A stretch of 64,000 nt of DNA from JAEUJM01 sp964635055 (GCA_964635055.1 CAZWMT010000011.1:1-64000); one strand, 5' to 3'. Shown: positions 46,903 through 55,116, counted from the first letter of the stretch. Made by a program: numbers and translations. Notes: generated by a model from the sequence alone, not told the origin.

Positions 46903-48765
46903 ATGGTGCAGCGACCTCCGGCCGGGTCCATCCCCGACGCGCCCGGCTCCTATCAGTTCAAAGACCGTGACGGCCGGGTGATCTACGTCGGCAAGGCCAA
47001 GTCGCTGCGCTCACGCCTGAGCAACTACTTCGGTGCCAGCCTGCCGGTTCGGACCGCCCAGATGGTGGCCTCGGCCGAGACCGTCGAGTGGATCCAGGTC
47101 GACAACGACGTCGAAGCCCTGATGCTCGAGTACAGCCTCATCAAGACCCACCGGCCCCGGTTCAACATCCGCCTGGTCGACGACAAGAGCTATCCCTTCC
47201 TGGCGGTCACCGTGGGCGACGAGTGGCCCCGGCCGATGGTGATGCGGGGCGCGAAGCGCAAGGGCGTCCGCTACTTCGGCCCCTACGGCCACGCCTACGC
47301 CATCCGCGAGACGCTCGACCTGTTGCTGCGCACGTTCCCCCTGCGCACGTGCTCGGACAACAAGTTCGGCCGCCACGAGAAGTCGGGCCGACCGTGCCTG
47401 CTCTTCCACATCGAGAAGTGCAGCGGCCCGTGCGTGGGGGAGGTGACCCCCGAGCGGTACCGGGAATTGGTCGATGAGTTGCTCGACTTCCTCGACGGTG
47501 ACACCGACACCATCGTGAAGCGCCTCGAGCACGAGATGCGCGACGCCGCCGACGAGCTGGCGTTCGAGCGGGCCGCCCGGCTGCGCGACAAGCTCGGCAG
47601 CGTCCGCAAGGCCATCGAGAAGCAGCAGATGGTGGCCGAGCGCAACGAGGACCTCGACGTGATCGGCATCGCCGACGACGACCTGGAAGCCGCGGTCCAG
47701 GTGTTCTTCGTGCGGCGGGGCCGGGTGGTGGGTCGCAAGGGCTTCATCGTCGACAAGGTCGAGGACCTGAGCCCGTCGGAGCTGGTGAGCAGCGTGCTCG
47801 AGGGCCTGTACTACGACGAGCCGCCGCTCGGCCTGCCGAAGACGGTCCTGGTGCCCACCGAGCCGGACGACCCCGACCTCTACCGCCGCTGGCTGACCGA
47901 CTGCCGCGGGTCGTCGGTGTCGGTACGGGTGCCGCAGCGGGGCGACAAGCGCGCCCTGCAGGAGACGGTGACCCGCAACGCCAAGGAGGAGCTGACCCGC
48001 CACCGGCTGCGCCGGGCCTCCGACCACAACAGCCGCGCCCGTGCGCTGAACGAGTTGCAGGACCACCTGGGGCTTCCCTTCGCCCCCTTGCGCATCGAGT
48101 GCTACGACATGAGCCACATCCAGGGCAGCGACTACGTCGGGTCGATGGTGGTGGTCGAGGACGGCCTGGCCAAGAAGAGCGACTACCGCCGCTTCAAGAT
48201 CCGCGAGGTCGACCAGAACGACGACTTCGCGGCGATGGAGGAGGTGCTCACGCGGCGCCTCACCGCCTACCTGGCCGAGCGTGACCGTCCGGTCGAGGAG
48301 CGCAAGGGCCGGTTCGCGTACCCGCCGCAGCTCCTGGTGGTCGACGGCGGCAAGGGTCAGCTGGCGGTGGCCATCCGCGTGCTCGAGAACCTGGGGCTGG
48401 CCGACGACATCCCGGTGGCCTCGCTGGCGAAGCGCTTCGAGGAGGTCTACGTGCCGGGGGAGTCGGACCCGGTTCGCCTCCCGCGCCAGTCCGAGGCGCT
48501 GTACCTGCTGCAGCGCATACGTGACGAGGCCCACCGCTTCGCCATCTCGTACCACCGCGAGCTCCGGGGCAAGCGCATGACCAAGAGCGTGGTGGACGAC
48601 ATCCCGGGGCTCGGGCCCACCCGCAAGAAGCGGCTGCTGAAGGAGTTGGGCGGCGTGAAGGGCGTGAAGCAGGCGGACCTCGAGACGCTGCGGGGCCTGC
48701 CCTGGCTGCCGGACAAGGTGGCCGACGCGGTGTTCGACACGCTGCACCGCCCGGGCCGACGATGA
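46903..48765 (+). CDS. uvrC: Excinuclease ABC subunit C
   Basis: This 620-residue dual incision nuclease of nucleotide excision repair begins with the GIY-YIG domain (PGSYQFKDRDGRVIYVGKAK) followed by SLRSRLSNYF. The UVR motif that meets UvrB lies near 205-240 (LEHEMRDAADELAFERAARL). The C-terminal RNase H-like endonuclease shows ECYDMSHIQGSDYVGSMVV and LLVVDGGKGQLAVAIRVL. A helix-hairpin-helix end (IPGLGPTRKKRLLKELGGV) completes it. The following methyltransferase gene overlaps the stop by 4 nt. Confidence 0.96.
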   Translation: MVQRPPAGSIPDAPGSYQFKDRDGRVIYVGKAKSLRSRLSNYFGASLPVRTAQMVASAETVEWIQVDNDVEALMLEYSLIKTHRPRFNIRLVDDKSYPFLAVTVGDEWPRPMVMRGAKRKGVRYFGPYGHAYAIRETLDLLLRTFPLRTCSDNKFGRHEKSGRPCLLFHIEKCSGPCVGEVTPERYRELVDELLDFLDGDTDTIVKRLEHEMRDAADELAFERAARLRDKLGSVRKAIEKQQMVAERNEDLDVIGIADDDLEAAVQVFFVRRGRVVGRKGFIVDKVEDLSPSELVSSVLEGLYYDEPPLGLPKTVLVPTEPDDPDLYRRWLTDCRGSSVSVRVPQRGDKRALQETVTRNAKEELTRHRLRRASDHNSRARALNELQDHLGLPFAPLRIECYDMSHIQGSDYVGSMVVVEDGLAKKSDYRRFKIREVDQNDDFAAMEEVLTRRLTAYLAERDRPVEERKGRFAYPPQLLVVDGGKGQLAVAIRVLENLGLADDIPVASLAKRFEEVYVPGESDPVRLPRQSEALYLLQRIRDEAHRFAISYHRELRGKRMTKSVVDDIPGLGPTRKKRLLKELGGVKGVKQADLETLRGLPWLPDKVADAVFDTLHRPGRR

Positions 48766-49511
48766 GCGGGGCCAAGCAGGAGGACGGTGATCTCTGGGAG
48801 ACCCACGCCGGGTGGTGGCAGGAGGGGTTCACCGAGGGGGCCGACCCCGAGTACGAGGAGCAGATCCTGCCGCTGGCCGCCGAGCACCTGGCCGGGGCCC
48901 GCGCCGTGCTCGACGTCGGCACCGGCGAGGGCCAGGTGGCGCGCCTGGCCCGCTCGCTCGGCGCCACCCGGGTGGTCGGCATCGACCCGACCCTCGCCCA
49001 GGTGGCGGAGGCGGCTCGGCGGGGCGGTGGCGTGGCCTACGCGCGGGCCGGGGCCGATCGTCTGCCCATCGCCACCGGCACGGTCGACGTGGTGGTGGCC
49101 TGCCTGGTGTTCGAGCACATCGAGGCCGTCGACGAGGCCATCGCCGAGGTGGCACGGGTGCTGGCTCCCGGCGGGCGTTTCCTCTTCTTCCTGAACCACC
49201 CGCTGCTCCAGACGCCCAACAGCGGCTGGATCGACGACCAGATCCTCGACCCTCCCGAGCAGTACTGGCGCATCGGGCCCTACCTGGTGGAGGACGCCTC
49301 CGTCGAGGAGGTGGAGAAGGACGTGTTCATCCCGTTCATCCACCGCCCGCTCCACCGGTACGTGAACGCGCTGGCGGCCAACGGCCTGACCGTCACCCGC
49401 ATGGAGGAGCCGGCCCCGCCGCCGGGCTTCCTGGCGGCGGCGGCCGAGTACCGGGCCGCGGCGACCATCCCGCGGCTGCTGTTCCTCCGGGCCGAACCGC
49501 GCAGGACGTGA
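48762..49511 (+). CDS. SAM-dependent methyltransferase, unknown substrate
   Basis: The 249-residue class I methyltransferase starts at ATG 48762, overlapping the uvrC stop. Motif I is VLDVGTGEGQVARLARSLG, with an acidic post-I residue in VVGIDPTLAQVAEAA, and later DVVVACLVFEHIEAVDEAI and VLAPGGRFLFFLNHP. It resembles the ubiquinone/menaquinone or small-molecule methyltransferase groups, but no substrate is visible. It sits in an otherwise conserved gene order, between uvrC and rapZ, and is coupled to uvrC. Confidence 0.85.
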   Translation: MSGAKQEDGDLWETHAGWWQEGFTEGADPEYEEQILPLAAEHLAGARAVLDVGTGEGQVARLARSLGATRVVGIDPTLAQVAEAARRGGGVAYARAGADRLPIATGTVDVVVACLVFEHIEAVDEAIAEVARVLAPGGRFLFFLNHPLLQTPNSGWIDDQILDPPEQYWRIGPYLVEDASVEEVEKDVFIPFIHRPLHRYVNALAANGLTVTRMEEPAPPPGFLAAAAEYRAAATIPRLLFLRAEPRRT

Positions 49512-49514
49512 CCT

Positions 49515-49627
49515 CGTTCTCGAGGCAATGACTGGCGGATCCCGGGGGGCATTGCCTCGAGTTCGGGGGGTTGCGCGTTCTCGAGGCAACGACTGGCGGA
49601 TCCCGGGGGGCCTTGCCTCGAGTTCGG
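49515..49627. repeat. Tandem pair of 52-bp palindromic repeats
   Basis: Two copies (49515-49566 and 49576-49627) differ at only 2 of 52 positions. Each holds an inverted repeat, CTCGAGGCAA ... TTGCCTCGAG, with the loop containing GGATCCCGGGGG. The stem is 12 bp in copy 1 and 10 bp in copy 2. They lie between the methyltransferase and rapZ and could terminate the uvrC transcript or be a REP-like family. Confidence 0.8.
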
Positions 49628-49653
49628 CGGCGCTGCGGGAGAGAGACGATCGG

Positions 49654-49659
49654 TAGGCT
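49654..49659 (+). promoter_or_regulatory. -10-like TAGGCT before rapZ
   Basis: TAGGCT is followed by GGGGCC and then ATC, the proposed rapZ start. The layout is the same as TAGGCT-GGCGCC-GTG at the minus-strand gene starting at 59538. Its TAG is also an in-frame stop, so rapZ cannot start further upstream. Confidence 0.5.
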
Positions 49660-49665
49660 GGGGCC

Positions 49666-50520
49666 ATCAGCGAGATCATCATCATCGCCGGGCTGTCGGG
49701 TGCCGGACGGTCGCAGGCGGCCGACAACCTCGAGGATCTGGGCTGGTTCGTCATCGACAACCTGCCGCCCGCCCTCATGCCCAAGGTGTCCGAACTGGCC
49801 CAGGCACCTGGATCGGGGTACGAGCGGGTGGCGCTGGTCGTCGGCGCCTCGGGGCCGGACCACACCGAGGTGCTCGACTCGGTGGTCGCCCTGCGGTCCA
49901 CCGACGCCCGGGTCCGGGTGTTGTTCCTCGACGCCTCCACCGAGGTGCTGGTGCGCCGCTACGAGAGCACGAGGCGCCGCCATCCCCTGGCCGACGGTGA
50001 CCGCCTGGCCGACGCCATCGAGCGCGAGCGCCTGCTGCTCGACCCGGTGAAGGCCGGCGCCGACGTGGTGATCGACACCACCGAGCTCAACGTGCACCAG
50101 TTGAAGGCTCGGATCGGCGACCTGTTCGGAGGCGACAGCCGTGACGCGGCCATGCAGATCACCGTCGAGTCGTTCGGCTTCAAGCACGGCCTGCCGCTGG
50201 ATGTCGACCTGGTCTTCGACTGCCGCTTCCTCCCCAACCCGCACTGGGTGGACGAGCTGCGCCCCCTGTCGGGCCGGGACGAGGCGGTGCGCGACTACGT
50301 GCTGGGACAACCGGCGGCGGCGGCCTTCCTCGACCACCTCCAGCGCCTGCTCCGCCTCCTCGTGCCCGCCTACGTGCACGAGGGGAAGTCCTACCTGACG
50401 ATCGCGTTCGGCTGCACGGGCGGGCGCCACCGGTCGGTTGCCATCGCGGAGGAGGTCGCCGATCAGCTCCGCCAGCGGGGCGACACGCCGGCGGTCAGCC
50501 ACCGCGACATCGACCGTTGA
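49666..50520 (+). CDS. rapZ: RNase adapter protein RapZ, probable ATC start
   Basis: Starting at ATC 49666, the product has 284 residues, the normal family length. The first residues carry the P-loop (IAGLSGAGRSQAADNLEDLG, Walker A about 9-16), then FVIDNLPPALMPKV. Walker B-like VLFLDASTEVLVRRY and the C-terminal domain (FGFKHGLPLDVDLVFDCRFL and AFGCTGGRHRSVAIAE) are intact. No ATG, GTG or TTG exists between the in-frame stop at 49654 and ATG 49777. Starting at that ATG would delete the P-loop. RapZ-type proteins bind nucleotides and regulate amino-sugar metabolism in E. coli. The actinobacterial role is less clear. yvcK overlaps by 4 nt. Confidence 0.87.
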   Translation: MSEIIIIAGLSGAGRSQAADNLEDLGWFVIDNLPPALMPKVSELAQAPGSGYERVALVVGASGPDHTEVLDSVVALRSTDARVRVLFLDASTEVLVRRYESTRRRHPLADGDRLADAIERERLLLDPVKAGADVVIDTTELNVHQLKARIGDLFGGDSRDAAMQITVESFGFKHGLPLDVDLVFDCRFLPNPHWVDELRPLSGRDEAVRDYVLGQPAAAAFLDHLQRLLRLLVPAYVHEGKSYLTIAFGCTGGRHRSVAIAEEVADQLRQRGDTPAVSHRDIDR

Positions 50521-51401
50521 CCACGCCGACGCGCACGGGGCCGCGTGTGGCCGCGGTGGGCGGAGGGCACGGGCTGGCGGCCACGCTGGCCGCGGCCCGC
50601 CGCTACGCGGGCGACATCACCGCCATCGTCGCGGTCGCCGACGACGGCGGGTCCAGTGGTCGGCTGCGCGACGCGATCGCCCTGCCCCCGCCGGGTGACC
50701 TGCGCAAGTGCCTGGTGGCGCTGGCCGCCGACGACTCGTTGCTGGTGCGGTCCCTCGACCACCGCTTCGCTGCCGGCGAGTTGGAGGGGCACGCCCTCGG
50801 CAACCTGCTCATCACGGGGCTGGCCGACGCCACCGGTGACTTCGTCGCCGCGCTCGACGAGGTGGGCCGGCTGCTCGGCGCCGTCGGCCGTGTGCTGCCG
50901 GCCACGCTCGAGCCCGTGGTGCTCAAGGCCGAGGCCGGCGGCGACGAGGTGGCCGGACAGGTGGCCGTGTCGAACGCCGTGGGCATCACGAGGGTGTCAC
51001 TGACGCCGCCGGACCCGCCGGTGGCGCCCGGGGTGGTCGACGCGCTCGTGGCCGCCGACCAGGTCGTCATCGGGCCGGGCTCGCTCTACACGTCGATCCT
51101 GGCCGCGGCGGCCGTGCCCGGCGTGCGCGACGCCCTGGCCGCCACCTCGGCCCGCAAGGTCTACGTGTGCAACCTCGCGCCCGAGGTGCCCGAGACGGCG
51201 GGGTACCGCGCCGTCGATCACGTCGACGCCCTGCGGGCCCATGGCCTCGAGGTCGACGTGGTGGTGTGCCATCCGGGCGGGCTGGACGACACCGGCCTTC
51301 CGGCGCGCGGCATCGAGGTCGTGGAGCGCCCGGTGGCCCGCGCCAGCGGCCTGGCCCACGACCCGGCGTTGCTGGCCGGCGTCCTCGCCGAGCTGCACTG
51401 A
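50517..51401 (+). CDS. yvcK: YvcK/CofD-like gluconeogenesis factor
   Basis: The 294-residue product starts at TTG 50517, overlapping the rapZ stop. GTG 50547 is the alternative. The family motif VAAVGGGHGLAATLAAARRY is followed by VAVADDGGSSGRLRDAI and LPPPGDLRKCLVALA, which form the nucleotide-sugar binding site. Then come VVIGPGSLYTSILA and YVCNLAPEVPETAGY. Known: YvcK proteins bind UDP-sugars and affect cell-wall and carbon metabolism. In most actinobacteria whiA follows directly. Here only 225 nt of apparently non-coding sequence separates it from gap. Confidence 0.92.
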   Translation: MTTPTRTGPRVAAVGGGHGLAATLAAARRYAGDITAIVAVADDGGSSGRLRDAIALPPPGDLRKCLVALAADDSLLVRSLDHRFAAGELEGHALGNLLITGLADATGDFVAALDEVGRLLGAVGRVLPATLEPVVLKAEAGGDEVAGQVAVSNAVGITRVSLTPPDPPVAPGVVDALVAADQVVIGPGSLYTSILAAAAVPGVRDALAATSARKVYVCNLAPEVPETAGYRAVDHVDALRAHGLEVDVVVCHPGGLDDTGLPARGIEVVERPVARASGLAHDPALLAGVLAELH

Positions 51402-51626
51402 TCGTCCCCGTCCCCTGCCCAGCCCTCGGCCGACCACGCCGAGGTGATCGCACAGGAGACGCTCGGTCGTGCCCCGAGGGCGGATGGCCGCACCACGTCG
51501 AGGGAACCGCGCGTGCCGGGCGCGGGCGGCACCTCGCGAACGTCGTTCCGGCCGTCAACTGGCACGGCGCGGGCCGACGTGGTCGGATAGGAGCCGATCG
51601 TCAATCAGCACGGAGGCAGACCCGAA

Positions 51627-52634
51627 ATGACTATCCGCGTCGGCGTGAACGGCTTCGGCCGCATCGGCCGCAACTTCTTCCGAGCCGTCAAGCAGCAGGG
51701 CGCCGACATCGAGTTCGTCGCGGTGAACGACCTGGGCTCGGTGGCCACGATGGCCCACCTGCTCAAGTACGACTCGGTGATGGGCACCCTCGACAGCGAG
51801 GTGAAGGCTGTCGACGGCGGCATCGAGGTCGACGGCAAGGTCCTGAAGGTCCTGGCCGAGCGCGACCCCGCCAACCTGCCGTGGGGCGACCTCGGCGTCG
51901 ACGTGGTGGTCGAGTCCACCGGGTTCTTCACCGACCGGGCCAAGGCCGGCGCCCACCTCGACGCCGGCGCGCCGCGGGTGATCATCTCGGCCCCGGGCAA
52001 GGACGCCGACGCCACCTTCGTGGTCGGCGTGAACGACGACACGTTCGACCCCGCGGTCCACAAGGTCGTGTCCAACGCGTCCTGCACCACCAACTGCTTC
52101 GTGCCCATGATCAAGGTGCTCGACGACGCCTTCGGCGTGGAGCGGGGCCTGATGACGACGGTGCACGCCTACACCGGCGACCAGTCCCTGGTGGACGGTC
52201 CCCACAGCGACCTGCGCCGGGCGCGGGCCGCGGCCATCAACATCATCCCGTCGTCCACCGGCGCGGCCCGGGCCACCGGCCTCGTGCTCGAGGCCATGCA
52301 GGGCAAGCTCGACGGCACCTCGCTGCGGGTGCCCGTGCCCACCGGATCGATCACCGACTTCGTCGGCACCCTGAAGCAGGAGGCCACCGTCGACGAGGTC
52401 AACGAGGCGTTCAGGGCGGCGGCCACGTCCGGCCCCCTCTCCAAGGTGCTCGTCTACTCGGAGGACCCCCTGGTGTCGTCCGACATCGTGGGGACGCCCG
52501 CCTCCTGCACCTTCGACTCGGGTCTCACCATGGCCACCGGCAACCTGGTGAAGGTGCTCGGCTGGTACGACAACGAGTGGGGCTACTCGAACCGCCTGGT
52601 CGACCTGGTCGGGATCGTCGGCGCAGCCTCGTAG
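51627..52634 (+). CDS. gap: Glyceraldehyde-3-phosphate dehydrogenase, type I
   Basis: This 335-residue glycolytic enzyme has NAD-binding VGVNGFGRIGRNFFRA at the N terminus, catalytic Cys153 in SNASCTTNC, and the C-terminal WYDNEWGYSNRLVDL. The ribosome site GGAGG lies about 10 nt before ATG 51627. It begins the gap-pgk-tpiA glycolytic set. The 225-nt upstream gap contains no recognisable gene and should carry the promoter. Confidence 0.97.
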   Translation: MTIRVGVNGFGRIGRNFFRAVKQQGADIEFVAVNDLGSVATMAHLLKYDSVMGTLDSEVKAVDGGIEVDGKVLKVLAERDPANLPWGDLGVDVVVESTGFFTDRAKAGAHLDAGAPRVIISAPGKDADATFVVGVNDDTFDPAVHKVVSNASCTTNCFVPMIKVLDDAFGVERGLMTTVHAYTGDQSLVDGPHSDLRRARAAAINIIPSSTGAARATGLVLEAMQGKLDGTSLRVPVPTGSITDFVGTLKQEATVDEVNEAFRAAATSGPLSKVLVYSEDPLVSSDIVGTPASCTFDSGLTMATGNLVKVLGWYDNEWGYSNRLVDLVGIVGAAS

Positions 52635-52660
52635 GTCGGGTACACGCCATGGGTGTGGAG

Positions 52661-52726
52661 GCTGCGGAGCGGAGCGGAGCAGCAGCGGAGGACGAACCGG
52701 ATCCCGAAGGGGCGCCGACGGAGGAG
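52661..52726 (+). repeat. Dispersed repeat, copy A, between gap and pgk
   Basis: GCTGCGGAGCGGAGCGGAGC is followed by GACGAACCGGATCCCGAAGG and GGCGCCGACGGAGGAGG. It is the longest of three related copies. It lies immediately before the conserved part of pgk and is in frame with it (translation around AAERSG, DEPDPEGAPTEE), so it would form an N-terminal extension if pgk began at ATG 52649. Confidence 0.65.
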
Positions 52727-52744
52727 GCGCGAGGGCACGGGCGT

Positions 52745-53863
52745 GTGCCGGTCCTGGAGGACCTGCCCGACCTCGACGGTCGGCGGGTCCTCGTGCGGGC
52801 GGACTTCAACGTTCCGCTCGAGAACGGCGACATCACCGACGACCTGCGCATCAGGTCGGCCCTCCCCACCCTGCGCTGGCTGCAGGAGCAGGGCGCAACC
52901 GTCACCGCCTGCAGCCACCTGGGCCGTCCCAAGGGCGCCCCGGACCCGGCGTTCTCGATGGATCCGGTGCGGGCCCGCCTGGCCGAGCTGGCGCCCGGTG
53001 TCGAGCTGCTGGAGAACCTGCGGTTCGATCCGGGTGAGACCGCCAACGACCCGGCCTTCGTGCAACGACTCATCGAGGGCCAGGACGCCTACGTGAACGA
53101 CGCCTTCGGGGCGTCGCACCGGGCCCACGCCTCGATCGTCGGCCCTCCCCAGTTCCTGCCCTCGGCCGCCGGGCGCCTGCTGGCCCGCGAGGCCGAGGTG
53201 CTGCTCGGCGTGCGCAACGACCCCCGTCACCCCTTCGTCGCCATCCTGGGCGGCGCCAAGGTGAGCGACAAGCTGGGCGTCATCGAGGCGCTGCTGCAGG
53301 TCGTCGACACCCTGATCGTCGGCGGCGGCATGTGCTTCACGTTCCTGGCCGCGCAGGGCCACAGCATCGGCGGGTCGCTGGTGGAGCCCGACCAGATCGA
53401 CACCTGCCGGCGCCTGCTGGGGGAGTCGGATGCCATCCACCTGCCCAGCGACCTCACCGCGCTCGGCCCGGGCGGGAAGATCGGGGACCCGGCGGCGGGC
53501 GGTGAGGTGCGCCAGTTCGGCACCAACCTGCCCGAGGGCTGGATGGGCCTCGACATCGGGCCCGGCACCGCCGCCGAGTTCCTCGACGTCATCGGCGAGG
53601 CCGGCACCGTTCTGTGGAACGGGCCCATGGGCGTGTTCGAGGACTCTCGGTTCGAGGCGGGCACCCGGGCCGTGGCCCAGGCGGTCGCCGACGCCCGCGG
53701 CTTCACGGTGGTGGGCGGCGGCGACAGCGCCGCGGCGCTGGCCAAGTTCGGTCTGGCCGACCAGGTCGACCATCTGTCCACGGGTGGCGGCGCGTCGCTC
53801 GAACTCCTGGAGCAGGGCGACCTGCCCGGGCTCCGTGCCTTGAGGGAGGCCCCCAATGCCTGA
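52745..53863 (+). CDS. pgk: Phosphoglycerate kinase
   Basis: The core of 372 residues starts at GTG 52745, giving PVLEDLPDLDGRRVLVRADF, the usual beginning. GAGGG lies 9 nt upstream. An ATG at 52649 would add 32 residues derived from a dispersed repeat. Family features are RADFNVPLENGDITDD, SHLGRPKGAPD, AFGASHRAHASIVG, GGAKVSDKLGVIEALL, and the nucleotide site NGPMGVFEDSRF and GGGDSAAAL. It makes ATP from 1,3-bisphosphoglycerate. Its 3' end overlaps tpiA by 8 nt. Confidence 0.95.
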   Translation: MPVLEDLPDLDGRRVLVRADFNVPLENGDITDDLRIRSALPTLRWLQEQGATVTACSHLGRPKGAPDPAFSMDPVRARLAELAPGVELLENLRFDPGETANDPAFVQRLIEGQDAYVNDAFGASHRAHASIVGPPQFLPSAAGRLLAREAEVLLGVRNDPRHPFVAILGGAKVSDKLGVIEALLQVVDTLIVGGGMCFTFLAAQGHSIGGSLVEPDQIDTCRRLLGESDAIHLPSDLTALGPGGKIGDPAAGGEVRQFGTNLPEGWMGLDIGPGTAAEFLDVIGEAGTVLWNGPMGVFEDSRFEAGTRAVAQAVADARGFTVVGGGDSAAALAKFGLADQVDHLSTGGGASLELLEQGDLPGLRALREAPNA

Positions 53864-54647
53864 TGCCGGTACCGGTTCGCGGAAGCCGCTGATCAGCGGC
53901 AACTGGAAGATGAACCACAACCACTTCGAGGCCATCCAGACGGTCCAGAAGCTGTCGTACCAACTCGGCGGCGAGGACTACGACGCGGTCGACGTGTCGA
54001 TCCACCCCCCGTTCACGGACCTGCGGTCGGTGCAGACGGTGCTGGAGTCCGACGACATCCCGATCGCGCTGGGCGCCCAGAACTGCCACTGGGAGGACAA
54101 GGGCGCGTTCACCGGCGAGGTGGCGCCGCCGATGCTGGCCAAGCTGAACGTGAGCTACGTGATCGTCGGCCACTCGGAGCGCCGCGAGCTGTTCGGTGAG
54201 ACCGACGACGACGTCAACCGCAAGGCCAAGGCCGTGCTGGCCCAGGCCATGACGCCCATCCTCTGCTGCGGCGAGACCCTCGAGGAGCGTGAGGCCGGCA
54301 CCACCGAGGCCAAGGTCGAGGGCCAGGTGCGGGCCGGGTTGGCCAGGATCTCCCGGGAGCAGGTCGGCGGGATGGTCGTGGCCTACGAGCCCATCTGGGC
54401 CATCGGCACCGGCCGCACCGCCTCCTCCGACGACGCCCAGGCGGTCTGCGCCTTCATCCGCGGGGTGGTCTCCTCGGTCGCCGGCCCGGACGCCGCCGCC
54501 TCCGTGCGCATCCAGTACGGCGGCTCGGTGAAGCCGTCGAACGCCGCCGAACTGATGGGCCAGCCCGACATCGACGGCGCCCTCGTCGGCGGCGCCAGCC
54601 TCGACCCCGACGACTTCAGCCGCATCGTCCGCTACCGCCTGGGCTGA
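53856..54647 (+). CDS. tpiA: Triose-phosphate isomerase
   Basis: The 263-residue enzyme interconverts dihydroxyacetone phosphate and glyceraldehyde 3-phosphate. Catalytic residues are visible: N16 and K18 (SGNWKMN), H106 (VIVGHSERR) and E178 in AYEPIWAIGTG. The phosphate-binding loop IQYGGSVKPSNAAELM is also present. ATG 53856 overlaps the pgk stop, so the pair is translationally coupled. Two palindromes follow before secG. Confidence 0.97.
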   Translation: MPDAGTGSRKPLISGNWKMNHNHFEAIQTVQKLSYQLGGEDYDAVDVSIHPPFTDLRSVQTVLESDDIPIALGAQNCHWEDKGAFTGEVAPPMLAKLNVSYVIVGHSERRELFGETDDDVNRKAKAVLAQAMTPILCCGETLEEREAGTTEAKVEGQVRAGLARISREQVGGMVVAYEPIWAIGTGRTASSDDAQAVCAFIRGVVSSVAGPDAAASVRIQYGGSVKPSNAAELMGQPDIDGALVGGASLDPDDFSRIVRYRLG

Positions 54648-54681
54648 GGCGGCGGTTCGGGCGGCGGCGGTTCCGCCCAAC

Positions 54682-54791
54682 TCAGCGCATCCAGTCCGCT
54701 CGGAGCGGACTCAGTGCGCTGACTTCGTGGAGGCTGGCCGGGGAGTTCGGAACTCGGCGCATCGAGTCCGCCCACAGCGGACTGGATGCGC
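54682..54791. repeat. Two related palindromes between tpiA and secG
   Basis: Hairpin 1 pairs 54682-54700 with 54704-54722 (19 positions, two mismatches and one G-T pair). Hairpin 2 pairs 54757-54771 with 54777-54791 (15 positions, one mismatch). Both use the element GCGCATC-N-AGTCCGC. They may end the gap operon or belong to a repeat family. Confidence 0.75.
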
Positions 54792-54851
54792 TCGCCTCGC
54801 CGGAGGTGGCGCGGCGTCGGCGAGAAGTCGTCCGCGGGGGAGTGGGGCCGG

Positions 54852-54857
54852 TAGGAT
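54852..54857 (+). promoter_or_regulatory. -10-like TAGGAT before secG
   Basis: TAGGAT stands 8 nt before the secG GTG, and no ribosome site fits between them. This supports a leaderless or very short-leader transcript starting after the palindromes. Confidence 0.45.
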
Positions 54858-54865
54858 CGTCAGCC

Positions 54866-55096
54866 GTGCTCACCGCCATCGTCATCGGCATCCACGTCAT
54901 CGTGTCCGGCCTGCTGATCCTCCTCGTCCTGCTGCACAGCGGGAAGGGCGGCGGCCTGTCCGACATGTTCGGTGGCGGGCTGGGTGCCACGGCGGCAGGC
55001 TCGACGGTCGTGGAGAAGAACCTCGACCGCATCACCGTCGTGGCGGCGCTGATCTTCGCCTTCACCACGATCTCGCTGGTCCTCCTGCTCGACTGA
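54866..55096 (+). CDS. secG: Preprotein translocase subunit SecG
   Basis: The 76-residue product starts at GTG 54866. It has two membrane helices (about residues 1-22 and 54-75) joined by the typical loop LLHSGKGGGLSDMFGGGLG. SecG assists SecYEG protein export. Its location after tpiA is conserved in actinobacteria. A hairpin begins at the last base of the stop codon. Confidence 0.92.
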   Translation: MLTAIVIGIHVIVSGLLILLVLLHSGKGGGLSDMFGGGLGATAAGSTVVEKNLDRITVVAALIFAFTTISLVLLLD

Positions 55097-55116
55097 GCGT
55101 TCCGCAGCGGAACGCT
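55096..55116 (+). terminator. Terminator after secG
   Basis: A perfect 9-bp stem (AGCGTTCCG at 55096-55104, complement at 55108-55116, loop CAG) begins at the secG stop codon and lies before the tRNA-Leu gene. Confidence 0.7.

Noticed and set aside
49571..50050. Open frame running across the rapZ start in another frame.
   Set aside because: It is Arg/Ser/Pro-rich without domains, whereas the rapZ frame carries the P-loop and full family sequence.
51402..51626. Remnant of whiA between yvcK and gap.
   Set aside because: Only 225 nt are available, and the translated frames show no WhiA-like helix-turn-helix or endonuclease-like motifs.
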